A stretch of DNA of 64,000 nt from Oscheius sp. JU75 (lineage: Eukaryota; Nematoda; Chromadorea; Rhabditida; Rhabditidae), in contig JASJZC010000002.1 in the NCBI GenBank assembly GCA_037178855.1, forward strand, positions 2,294,001-2,358,000. The letters run 5' to 3'. Each line of letters starts with the position of its first letter. The stretch's first letter is position 1. The translations under genes were made by a program, and so were the position numbers. Shown in pieces: positions 21,115 through 31,459 of the stretch. The notes under the pieces were generated by a model. That model had not been told where the DNA came from and made no database searches. It worked only from the letters and a program-made list of their open reading frames with translations.

Positions 21115-23770
21115 CTAGAAAATCTTCTTGATGAAGTAGGTCCCGAGACGAATCTGATACTGTGTCTTGTAGTCATAATGCTCGTTGCCCTCGATATAGC
21201 AGAGGAGATTCTCCAGGCCCCAGAGGAAATTGTAGACGGGCCAATAGAGCTGCGCCTCCTTGATCAGGGTTCTGGTGTCACTGAAATTGACATTGAGAGA
21301 GTCACACGTTGATTTAAAAAAAAAAAGATATATATGTTGGGGTCGAGCCCATGACATGTGGGCCACAATTCACACTCTTGCCGATAATTTGGCTCAGTTA
21401 TATAAGACCGCGGATTGTGGCCCACACGTCCCGGGTACAACTCCCGGACGGCTGACAGAGAAACTCACGTGTCCAGATTCCCTGTCAGTTTTCTGTCACT
21501 TAGGTGCTGGTGCTTCTGAAAAGTGTTTACTTTTTCTTTGGCGAGAGTCTGCTCGCTGTGCCCCCACGCATACCAGTTCGGCAGCTCGAATGATTTCGTT
21601 CTATCGAGATGATAGGGGTGAGACGGTCCCTTGAACGGAAAGAAAAATGGGTAACCTCGTATTCCTTTTTGAGGTAGGAGTGGAGGAAGGCAATGTCGGA
21701 CTCGGTGAGATAGAGGCCAATTTCTTTCAGGGGATCCTTAGAGAATGGGTCGTTGGCGAGGTAGGCGACAATATCAGCTGCTCTGAAGTGTTTTGATCAA
21801 GTTTTCATTTCAAAGCGGAAGACATGAAATTTCGTGGTCGTGGGGAATCAGGAAACCTTCTAAAGGTGTTTCAAGTTTTATACGGCCAAATAGAAAAGTG
21901 TAAACCTGCTCCGGAGTCGAATTTGGCCCATGTTTCGCTCTGTAATCGGAGTGAGCCATGAGGGCAAAAGCTGCGCCATTTTTTCTGCTATTTAGATAAT
22001 CAACCCTATTAGAGAGATGGTTAGCCAGCTGTACAGGTACAATATCAAGATAAGGAAAAATTTGCCTACTAGAATGCTCTTCTGGAAGCTCAAGGGATTT
22101 GACTTTACTAGCTTTCATTGTTATTTTTCCTCTGGATTCGAGAAGGTAAACACCGATTTAGGCTCTATTAGACGTCAAAAAAAAAAACTTTTCATCGTCC
22201 TGCTAGCAGCATGAGGACAAGGAGACAGTTACTCGTAAACTGGTTCGTGTCAGAAGACGTAAGCTACTGATCATTGTTCAAAGCCTTTGTTTTTTTCGTT
22301 TTTGTCGGTTGCTCTGTAGTAAAAACCGCCAGCTAATCCGATTTCCCTGCCCAAAACCTCACATCGCACTACACCAACCTGTGCCCGAAAATGCTGAATT
22401 CGTAGTCGATGAGCATGAGACTCTTCCCCTCTCTGATCAAGACGTTGGATTCCTACAAGAGAATGTTCATGAAATCAGATTCGAACTCACGAAAAGGTCA
22501 TTGTGAACAAGGACAGTAGGGAAGTTGAAGTTCCGGGCGACAAACTTGTGAATGGCATTAAGTTCAAGCATCAGATCGCCTACAGTGACAGTCTTGGGAA
22601 TTCGTTTGTCTGGAAAGTCCGGCTCGACTGAGAATTCCATGTTGTTCGTCTCGATTATTTTGTTCAGGTAGTGATGGAGGAGGGTAAGGACTTGATTCTG
22701 TACTTGTTCTGTGACGAGACTGTGCATTTCAGAGAGTCTGGAGCCGAGAAGGGTGGCGTAACTGAAAGTTTGCCGAATTATGTCTCTTTCTATTTGTCTC
22801 TTTGCCTCTCTGTCTCTCACCCTACCTCTTATCTCTGAACTCCGCTTGACTCATCTGTCTTCCAGAAATATGTTCCTCAATACGCCCGCCTTCAAACTCT
22901 GCCACAATGCCTGGTCCCATGTCATTTGCTGAAACCTGGATAGTCTCTTCACTAATTAATCCTACCAGCAAGAAGTTTAACAATCTCCCTCTCTCTGTCC
23001 TTGTCTCCTGCCAGTTCAGGAAAGACAATCCTCAAAATGACAGGTTTTGAAGTTGAACGTCGAAGAGAGCAGTTGAAGACGATATTGGTGTATCCGCCAC
23101 TTAAAGAAAGTCAGTGGACATAAAATAACAAGCAGTTACCCCAATTTGGTCATTTGTAGGTCATCTACACTGGCCTGACTCCAATCAGATCCTAGGTTTT
23201 CGGTCAAAAGACTGAAGGCTCTTGACCGAGCTGGTCGAGGGGCATTGTCGAAGTCGTTGAACAGGTTCTGAAAAGAAATTTACAAAGTTCGAATAGAAAG
23301 TACAGGTCAGCGACCTGGTCTATAGGGAAGCCTCCGCAACGGGAGCTTGACTCACACAGTTGACTCACAGAGCTCTCCAATGATCTCTGCCGTTGATTCG
23401 GATAGAAACTTCACCTTTTATTAGTTTATGTTACGACAACTTTGTCCGAAATGTTGCGGGCCAAAGAACAACCTTTTAAATCTAGGAATGTACTGAGAAA
23501 ATGTAGTTTTAACACTAGGAACAAGTTTATAGACCTGTATAATGCAATCATGCACGAGAAAATCAGTATTGGAAGTGAACTCACCCAAAGATCGTGGCCC
23601 TGTGCTCTTCGTCTAATGATCTGAAAAAGTATTTGGATTCAGTGGACTGTCAGACTGACCTTTTTATAGCTTTTCACAGCCCTCGGTGACAAAAAGAAGA
23701 CGACAAGAAATACACAGAGACATCCAACTGCAGTCTTCAATCTTTGTTTCTGGACAAATGTCAATCTCAT
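21115..23770 (-). CDS. Choline/ethanolamine kinase with N-terminal membrane anchor
   Basis: It phosphorylates choline or ethanolamine with ATP, the first step of the CDP-choline/CDP-ethanolamine pathway. The start (23770) gives MRLTFVQKQRLKTAVGC followed by LCVFLVVFFL, a membrane segment. Then come RSRAFSLLTENLG, KLGGGYTNIVFNCSLRR (nucleotide loop), VILRIVFPELAG, MGPGIVAEFEGGRIEEHI and the Brenner motif VHNDLF joined to ESNVLI, with the metal-binding LMLIDYEFSIFGHR. The C-terminal part has LANHLSNRVDYLN, AADIVAYLANDPF and LYWPVYNFLWGLENLLCYIE with YDYKTQYQIRLGTYF, the family's end. The helical insert WYAWGHSEQTLAKEK lies before the last exon. All key residues are seen. Most choline kinases are soluble; the anchor is unusual and depends on the first exon being correct. 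Two tRNA-like elements lie in the last intron. Confidence 0.88.
21336..21395 (-). repeat. tRNA-like element, left member of an overlapping head-to-head pair
   Basis: On the minus strand, AATTATCGGCAAGAGTG is the A-box region, TTGTGGCCCACATG matches its partner, and GGGCTCGACCCC is the B-box. A run of eleven T follows, which would serve as an RNA polymerase III terminator. Confidence 0.5.
21389..21452 (+). repeat. tRNA-like element, right member of an overlapping head-to-head pair
   Basis: TTTGGCTCAGTTATATAAGA is the A-box region, TTGTGGCCCACACG the anticodon region, and CGGGTACAACTCCCG a stable T-arm. It overlaps the start of the minus-strand partner. Confidence 0.5.
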
Positions 23771-24124
23771 GGCTAAAGCGGACCCGTATAGGGCAGCACA
23801 GGCTCATATTCACTTGGCTGGTAGAACAATACTATTGACTGATGACGTACATACAGGGTGAGCAAAAGGCAAACAGACTGGGCGAGAACGGGTCCCCGAT
23901 AAGAGGGAAAAAGGGCAATTACAGTGCTGGAACGATATTGACATTGAAGGCCCAATCAATCGAATGTGCATGGTTGGAAAGAAGCTGATTTGGGGGTGAG
24001 AATGTATTCTCGGGGAGTGGAGCCCATTTCTCAAGGGAGACAGTCGCCTAGAGACATGACTGTGTTAATTTCATTCTTTTGATCACTGTCATTGTCTCTC
24101 TCTGCTTTCATGATAGTCTCTTTA
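23771..24124. other. Short gap between two minus-strand genes
   Basis: About 350 bases separate the ShKT gene stop from the choline kinase start, both on the minus strand. No coding feature is seen. The spacing allows either separate promoters or an operon with trans-splicing. Confidence 0.3.
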
Positions 24125-26457
24125 TTACTCGCAAATTCCACAACTTTTTCTACAAAACTTGTACATGAAGCCCGCATGAACACGACATCTCTTGGAGACT
24201 GCCCATTTCTCACAGAATGAGTGGTTGTCCTCACATACCTTCGGGTTAAACTTGGTCGTTTTCCCAGACTGAAGAGGACCTACTATTGAATAAGGAGGGT
24301 CACTTACAAGTTCAGTATCATCCTCTGGCCATTCATGACTGTCGTTTCGCCCCTTGTCATCAGAAAAGGCTAGGCTACCTTCGTCCTCATCGTGCATGTG
24401 CTCTCGGAATACCTGGAAGGTTAGAGGTGCCAGAGAGACAGAGACAATCCTTACCGTGATGATATCATTGTCATTGATGGAATCCTCATCATCCAGATCG
24501 TCAAACTTCTCTCCCAGGATGTTGAACAACTGCTTTTGGAGCCTGATAAGTCTGTCATGGAACAGTGTCTTGTTCCTTCTAGGTGGCTCTAAACTGTCAC
24601 TATTCTTATCCATGACGGTAACTCACTAGGTCCCCTGATCCTGATAGGAACAGATGTCACCGGAGCTGAAATAATGAGGACTTCTTCAGTAGGCTTTGTC
24701 GTTGTTGTCTCTGGTAACTGTGTAGAAGTCGCTGTACCTACTGAACCAGAAGCGGTTAGGACGAGAGAGTCGTTTTGGAGGGAATCTGTAAAAGATGGAT
24801 GGATCTGTAGTTAGAATGGGAGTACTTTGTGAAATGTCGTCCGGATTGTTGACGTCTTTCATAATCTCTGTGAAGACTACTCTCTGTATTGGAGCCTCTT
24901 CTTCATGAGAGGAGGCCATTTTGATCATCTGAAAGACTCTCTGTCTCTCTGTTTCCCTCTCTCTCTGCTTCTCTATCTACCCCTCTTACCTTTTTCTTAC
25001 TCTCCGTATGCAGTGGCTCCAATATTCTCAACCCTTCTAACTTTTCCAAGAGACTACTATTCGAAGATCTGCTAGACTGAAAACTTGCATATGTTGAGAA
25101 TAAAACTGCCGAACCTCTATGATCCTCCGGATCAAGATGTCCATCAACCTATTCATGACATTCGTATTGTTGAGGAAGATCTCTATTCCATCGGTAGGTA
25201 TGGGAGCAGCGACTTCTCCGTCAAAGAGTACAGGTGAAACAGTTGTAGAGGAAGAAATCGTTACATTTGAAATAGTACTACTTGTTTGAGAAGACGCTGT
25301 TGTTGATGAAAATGTGGTACTTTGTGAAGAGGACTAAACGAACGCTTTTAAAATTGGCGCACACTTCTCTAACGTGATCTTTAGATCTAGTATTGCCCCC
25401 ACTTTCAGACTGATAAACATACGGTCACTTTTTCAACATGTACTCTTATCTCATCTGTTTCTTACCTCAGCAGTTGGAGATAATCCAGGACTACTAGTCT
25501 CGGCTATGGGAGGGACTGTACCAGGCAAAGAGCTGGACTGAAACCACCGACTTTTTTGTTGCTCCATTAAAGCCTACCAGAGACACGGTAACTGTAGAAA
25601 TTATACTTGATGGTGGCACTGTACTAGCATCATGTACTTTGACTACCTGAAACCCTGCGTATTCTCTCCGTCACATGACCAACCTCTGGCGAGGTCTTCA
25701 AATCCGTCGATTTCTCAATTCTTGGCTGCTTATCTACTTTCGGAATAAATTTCGGGCCCATAGTGAAGAAGTTATTCTTCCTAACAGTTAACCTATTCCT
25801 TCCAATGCCAGCCTTCAGCCCATTAGAAAATATGACAGTCTTGTTGATCTTAGCGAAGGTATGAGTCAGCTGGAGGTCTGTCAAGTTTACTAAAAAAAGG
25901 ATTGGGGAAACAGATAGACAAACCCTTAGTCCGATGAGAGGGCATGAAGATGGTCGAGTAGGTTCTCATGCAGAGGTCAGGCACTGTAATTGGTGGACAG
26001 AGAGACAGAGGGGCCTACATTTGGTGCAGAATGGTTTCTTCAAGTTATTACTTCTGGCACAGGCTGAATGAGTCAGGAGGGGGTCTCCACAGCTGCATTG
26101 GAGTCTTTCAGCTTCTTCTTTCAATAGGAAACGCAGTCCGTGGGTCGGTTTCAGTTCCAGGAAACCTGAAAGGAGACAGTGATTGCCTCTCTTTTTCTGT
26201 CTTTCTGTATCTCTGGCTGCCTGTTTCTCTGTCTTTCTTTCTCTCTGTTTCCTGTTTTCTCTCCCCCTGTCCCTTTGTCTCTCTGTCTCTTCGTCTCTCC
26301 GTCTTTTTGTATTTGTCTCTATCTCACTGTCTCACGGTTACTGCCACTCACAGATGTAGCTATTCTGCTCCAGCCAGGCGTAGACATTCGGATTCTTCCA
26401 TCGTGACCAGATCGGTTCAGTCCACAGAAGAAGTAAGAGTAAAGAGAATGACAACAT
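24125..26457 (-). CDS. Secreted protein with C-terminal ShKT domain
   Basis: ShKT domains are six-cysteine modules common in secreted nematode proteins, often attached to enzymes; here no enzyme domain is seen. The first exon starts at 26457 with a signal peptide (MLSFSLLLLLWTEPIWS) and a short Trp-rich stretch. A cysteine-containing part follows (LQCSCGDPLLTHSACARS, LPDLCMRTYSTIF), then a basic region (GIGRNRLTVRKNNFF), then a long Ser/Thr-rich low-complexity middle (about 24650-25600) that may be O-glycosylated. The last exon ends in the ShKT module: CEDNHSFCEKW, CRVHAGFMYKFC, RKSCGICE, with all six cysteines present. The domain is at the very C-terminus, as is common. The exon borders of the middle region are not resolved. 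Calling this a toxin is not justified; ShKT here is a fold name. Confidence 0.75.
24935..24992. repeat. CTCTGTCT array in an intron
   Basis: CTCTCTGTCTCTCTGTTTCC and similar units fill almost a whole short intron of the ShKT gene. On its sense strand this reads AGAGACAG. Confidence 0.65.
26190..26340. repeat. Long pyrimidine array in the first ShKT-gene intron
   Basis: About 150 bases of TCTGTCTTTCTGTATCTC-like units, the longest array of this kind in the window, lie between the signal-peptide exon and the second exon. Confidence 0.7.
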
Positions 26458-26959
26458 TATCTGGAACAGGCATTTGCTAACAGTCAAGATCGAAAATCAA
26501 TCACGCACACGTTACCGAACGGGTAAGACTAATCGGGGCAAGCCGAAAATAACTGAGAAAGATTGTGTGGAGACTGTGCAGATTTAAAGACCTAGTCGCT
26601 CTCACACAATTTATTCGGGAAAGTGGGTGAATGGTTTGCAGTGAGAGGCCACTAATGGTGGCATTTTTAGGGCAGACGTATTTCAGAAGCAGCGGGAGAC
26701 TGTGAGGAACAATACTGTTATTTGGAAATATAAAAGATTGGGACAAAAGATAGATGTTACGATCAAACAGAAAGACAGAAAGATGTTGAGACAGAGAGAA
26801 AGAGTGAGAATGCTAGGGTTGGTACACACAGAGTGACCACTGGAACAGTGACCAAAGGAACACAGAGTAACAGTGTCAGTTTAGAGGACAGAAAGAGTAT
26901 ACTAACCGATAAAAAAAACCCGATTGACTTTGCATGATGTGAGACTATCTTTCCTCCCA
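26458..26959. other. Gap between minus-strand genes
   Basis: No exon is recognised. The stretch 26765-26900 contains GACAG and CAGAGT-type simple sequence. It probably includes the 3' UTR of the ABHD12-like gene and upstream sequence of the ShKT gene. Confidence 0.3.
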
Positions 26960-28508
26960 CTAGTTTTTCTTCGCAGTGTGGCTGCTCGTCTGACCGGCTT
27001 GCTTCTTCGTCGTTCCGTTCGCTGTTTTCTTGGATGGCTTTTCAGTCGTCCTGGTCATCGAGGTTTTGGCCGTGGAGCTCGTCACAGTACTGCTCCTGGT
27101 TGTCGTGTCCAGGACCAATGTGTCCATTGTAGACGTCACATTTGTAGTCAACGGGCTTCCATTCAATGACAGATTTCCACTGTGACTGCCCGGCCAGACT
27201 ATCTCCTCCCAGAAGTTGTGGATCAGCTGTCGTATGTCATTGGAGATGTTTCTGCTGATCGGATAGTGACCAACGCCGCGACAGGCTCTTAACGTAACAG
27301 GATAGTAGGCAGCTCGGCGCGTCGTCTGTCCCCGGACAGCATCATGGATCTTTTTAAAATGCTTGTCGTATTTGATTGTGGGATCGTCTCGTGCATGTAC
27401 GTGGAGAATAGGCACATCCGGGAGCTTGAGAATGTTCTCCTTGGTCACAAACTTCATGTCGTACTTCTTCTCGACCTTGCTCAGAACGGCATTGGACAGA
27501 ATTGGGAACCAGCCGACTAACTGAAATGGGAGAATGAGTACAGACAGAGAAACATTAAGATAGAAAATAGGGAGATAAGGAGGCAGAGAGACAGAGAGAC
27601 CGGGAGACAAGGAGACAGAAATAACCCACCCCACGAAAGATCATATTGCTCATCAGCATTTCTCGCATCGAGCTGTAGGGAGCCTCCAAAATGATGCCGT
27701 CCGGTCGATGACTCTTCAGCTCTGGTGCTGCCTGCATACAGATACCCGTTCCTAGAGAGAAACACCACCAGACTATTCGTTTTCCCGGCACGTATTGAGC
27801 AGTCAGCCAGATGTGCACGTGTAGGAGCTCTTCTACAGCAGCTTGTCCCGAAAACGGCCCCGACGAGTCCAAGAATCCACGCAGCTCGGGCACAATGAGA
27901 TGGAAGCCGTCGTCGAGAAAGTCCTGGTAGGCCTTGAGCATTGTTCTCGGCTTATTTTTTCCGTGTAGATAGAGCAGCATTGGCGTTTCCTTTCGTCTCA
28001 GATCCTCTACTGCTTCCTCCGTCGAATTGAACTTTCGCGGGTAGAGATGCCAGACCGGGAGCAGACCTTGACTACTGTCCAGATAGAAGTTGCGTCCTGT
28101 CAGGTTGCAAGCCTTCGGCTCGACACTGTTGTTCACATAGACTAAAATAGGACCGTTGAAGTAGTATAGAGAAACAGAAAGAATGGAAGAGTGGACAGTG
28201 GACTACCAGGGACAGAGAGACAGAAAGACACCAAGACGGAGAGAAAGTGGTAGTGGACCAGGGGAAGTAAGCTACCAAAGCCAGAGAGACAAGGAGACAG
28301 TGAGACTTGTGACAGTGGACAGTAGAATACAATGAGCTGATAGAACCAGAGAGACAGTGAACTTACGGTGACTGTCGGTGATCAGATAGACGAGGCTGTG
28401 CGGATGGGTGTAGAAGACGAGCGGGAGAGTCAGCACGGCGGCAGTTACTACCAGAAGAGCCTTGAGGAGGTAGGAGACGCCGATGATGATTCTGTAGACG
28501 ATGGCCAT
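26960..28508 (-). CDS. Membrane-anchored alpha/beta hydrolase (ABHD12-like)
   Basis: ABHD12 and relatives are membrane serine hydrolases acting on lysophospholipids and monoacylglycerols, with a luminal or extracellular active site. The start at 28508 gives MAIVYRIIIGVSYLLKALLV and a single membrane segment. Then come LLPVWHLYPRKF, the oxyanion region MLLYLHGKNKPRT, VPELRGFLDSSGPF, and the nucleophile elbow WWCFSLGTGICMQ. Next are GIILEAPYSSMREML, the acid motif HARDDPTIKYD and the catalytic His in CRGVGHYPI. Thus Ser, Asp and His are present, but the first glycine of GxSxG is cysteine. The C-terminal ~70 residues are Ser/Thr/Lys-rich with several NxS/T sites and end in KKN. The last exon is about 26960-27522. 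The introns at 27530-27620 and 28145-28365 are packed with octamer arrays. Confidence 0.88.
27540..27612. repeat. AGAGACAG array in an ABHD12-like intron
   Basis: Repeated GAGACAGAGAGAC units fill the intron. On the gene's sense strand the array is pyrimidine-rich. Confidence 0.65.
28165..28365. repeat. AGAGACAG array in the first ABHD12-like intron
   Basis: Units such as GAGACAGAAAGAC and AGAGACAAGGAGACAG recur for about 200 bases, with repeated GACAGTGGAC blocks. Confidence 0.6.
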
Positions 28509-28996
28509 CTGCTGGGAGTGGAAAGCTACAGACTGAATTGTCTTCGGGAGAAGTCTTGTTTAGCTTGCAAAGTCTTAGTGGTAACTTGTCAAGTGGAAGC
28601 TTCTGTTCAAGGTTAATCGACCGTGTGCTACAATGAGAGACGACAGACTGTCTAGCATAGCTCTAGCGAAGTTAGCGGAATATACTTTCTGGCAACTCAT
28701 ACTCACTCCACTGTCGTGTCTGTCTCTCTATGCCATGACTACCTGATCACCTGTTCGGTTCATCTTTGTACTCTCTTCTTTGAAACAGAGAACAGAACTG
28801 TAGCCTCTCACAAAGGATCTGTTCCCCTAACCAAAATACTTCATCTATGGTCTTCTCTTCTGCAAAAATCACAATCACAGAGCACTGATTCCGGAGTTCA
28901 AGCCGGTCCTGTGCTCCGTGTCTCTGCGACTTTTCTCCTCTCCTGATAAGAGGAACTCGATAAAAGGAATCACAACCTTTCAGCTCCCGGAACAAG
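28509..28996. other. Divergent promoter region
   Basis: It separates the ABHD12-like gene (-) from the C-type lectin gene (+). No exon or repeat of note is seen; the last bases (GGAACAAG before ATG) are the lectin 5' UTR. Confidence 0.35.
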
Positions 28997-30724
28997 ATGC
29001 GCCAACTTTTGATTTGTGCCCTTGCGGTTGTCTCAGGTAGTCTGCCAAATTTCCTGTCAAAAATCAGTTCAGTTCTGTCCGGACCCTGTCCAGACCTCTA
29101 CGTATCCGGTTCCAATGGCTTCTGTTATCAGGTTCGTTCTATTATTTACGAGGTCAAAGAAGACGGGTTTATTGCTAAAAAAAACTTTGGCTCTGTCACT
29201 GTCAAAGTCTCTTCCAGTATGCCAAGGCCGCCAAAACCTTCAGCGCTGCAGCCCAACGTTGTGCTTACGACGGAGCTCATCTGGTCAGCGTTCCCAATGC
29301 TTTTGTAAGTCAACTTATTCCCTTGGAGACAGTAAACGTAGGCCAATGAGTACATCTACGGCCTGATAAACGACAATCCGACCTGGATCGGGCTTAGTTG
29401 TCCGTCCGGGACCAATGGGGACTGCTCCTGGGACAGTGGAATGGCCTATTCACAGAGCGGATACAATAACTTTGCTGGTGTGTCAGAGACAGAGACAGTA
29501 ACATGTATTTTTACAGGTAGAAACGGTAACACCTCAACCACCTGCGTCTACATGAAACCCGACGGAACATGGTCTTTCGACAACTGCGCTGCTATCAAAT
29601 CGTTTATTTGTGAACTTCCGGAAAGCACGTGTGAGTTACCAATGTTTCAGCCCCTTCATTCGACTTTTTTTTCATGTCTGTTTCCTACTTTGGACCAGTC
29701 ATTCTTCCCATATAGTCCTTACCAGATAGTTGTCTACTTGTCCAAAAGCAAAAGTGCAGTTGCCAACTTGACTCTACCCTGATTTCTAGCACTCCTACAG
29801 AATGTCGCCTTTCGACCTGCTAGACTTCTGTCCCATTGTCCCTGCAACTGCTTGACTCTCTTGCCCTATCAGGGCTGGGCGGATTAAAAAAAGCAATGCG
29901 GATGCTGATGTATCCGCATGCCCAAAAGTGGTGCGGTCTCGCCTCAAGTAGTAATTCGCTTCGTGGTATGGTGCCCTCAAAGTATCATGAATGGTAGAGA
30001 CTCTGTCGACAATGAACAACATATGACTTCATCAGTCACTGTCATGTCGAGTTGCTAACTTTGTTACTCTTTCTCTAAGTTTCTTCTTCTGCACCCTTCC
30101 TCTCATCATTCATATACCAAGATCTATTGCTCTATTCACTCATATCCTAACATTCTAATCCCAGATGCTCCATGCTACGGTTTCCTGACCGGTAGTCAGC
30201 AATGCTTCAAGCCCAACTATGCTCTAGACTATTCCGATACCGCTGAGAGCAAGTGCAAGGCCCAGTGCTCTGATCTAGCCTACATTCCCAACCAGGCTGT
30301 GAGTTTCTCTCCTTTTGTAGCATGGTTAGAGTCTAGGAAAACGACCGAATCACCTCCGGCCTGTGCTGGGAATGCAACAACGTTCTGCCTTTGGCCAAAA
30401 TCGGGTTGACTCTCAATGGAAATGTCTACACCTGGACCAATGGGAAAACATTCAATCCGTCGAGTGACTACTCCAACTTTGGTAGGTCTTTCTACTTTTA
30501 CAGTCTCTAAATCCTCTTTCAGCCTTCGTCCGAGCCTCCCTTGGCAATTGTGTCGCTCTGGCTCTCTATGACACCACGGTTTCTGGCAAGCCTGTGAAGC
30601 GCGGTCAATGGATCAACGTCAACTGCAACTCCTACGGTCCCTCCATCTGCACACGAGGTTTTTCTCTTCCATCATCTCCCGAAACCCCCCATTTTCAGCT
30701 CAAAACGTCCAATGCCAGCAATGA
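28997..30724 (+). CDS. Secreted protein with two C-type lectin domains
   Basis: About 290 residues. A signal peptide (MRQLLICALAVVSVL) is split by a short intron. The first lectin domain (residues about 18-145) has CPDLYVSGSNGFCY, FSAAAQRCAYDGAHLVSVPN, TWIGLSCPSG, and CVYMKPDGTWSFDNC with FICELP. A 0.5 kb intron (about 29630-30165) separates it from the second domain (about 146-290): CYGFLTGSQQCF, KCKAQCSDLAYIPNQ, KIGLTLNGNVYTWTNG, NCVALALYD, GQWINVNCNS and the end QNVQCQQ. The disulphide cysteines and the WIGL core are present, but the sugar-binding EPN or QPD triplet and the WND motif are not clear. The protein may therefore not bind sugar through calcium. Nematodes use large sets of such secreted lectins, often linked to immunity or the gut; the role here is unknown. 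Confidence 0.9.
29896..29919. repeat. 8-bp hairpin in the lectin-gene intron
   Basis: ATGCGGAT and ATCCGCAT are separated by eight bases, with partial pairing beyond. No wider element was identified. Confidence 0.4.
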
Positions 30725-31459
30725 GATCTCTGAATGAACCTCGTTTGATCATCTGTCTTTCGCGCAGATGCTTTTTCAGCGCTCCAGCTGGGTCTCTTGG
30801 CCTTGAAAAGACTATTATTAAGTGCGCGTCTCATGTGAGTCTGAAGCTGTCTGCCTGTGGCCGATTGTAAATACTATTCAAGGCCCAAGTAAAGCTAGTT
30901 GACAACAAATTCGTAGAAAATCTGCCTGAAAACCGAAAAAGCGGGAAACCTGAAAAAGGAACTCTCTGCTCACCTATTGAAGCAATAGGCGATCAAGTAA
31001 GCAAAAAACAACGAAATTGTACAAATGTTTATAAACACAATGAGCGATGTCAAGGTGGGGGAGATTATTGGGAGGGAGACAGAGAAAGACAACTTTAGGA
31101 CACATGGTGGATCGACTGACTGACTGAAAAAAAAGGCACAGAGAGGCATCAAAATTCACAAGCTCTCATTTTAAATTAAAAACGGGGTCGATTGTGTGCA
31201 CAAAAAGGTTTTTTAGACGGTTAGGGTGGAGAGAGAAAAAAAGCTCTAACTATAGACAAAGGGATCAAAAGAGAGCCCGTGTGAATGAAGACTTGAACTG
31301 ATTATGCGAGTCGAAAAACAGACTAAAAAGTTAAAACAGTTTTGAAACGCTCAGTGGAAACACAATGATCTAAAGAGAGAGAATGGGGGAGAGAGGAGAT
31401 ACCGGTATTGGTCGAGGACCCGTGTCGTGTGACTTCTAGAGGAGACGTGAAGAGAGACT
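30725..31459. other. 3' regions of two convergent genes
   Basis: It holds the lectin 3' UTR and the presumed long 3' UTR of the Nanos-type gene. No exon is recognised. Several T- and A-rich stretches occur, but no clear regulatory element was identified by eye. Confidence 0.3.

Noticed and set aside
24125-24240. Calling the ShKT gene a toxin
   Set aside because: The ShKT fold is common in ordinary secreted nematode proteins. Nothing here shows channel blocking.
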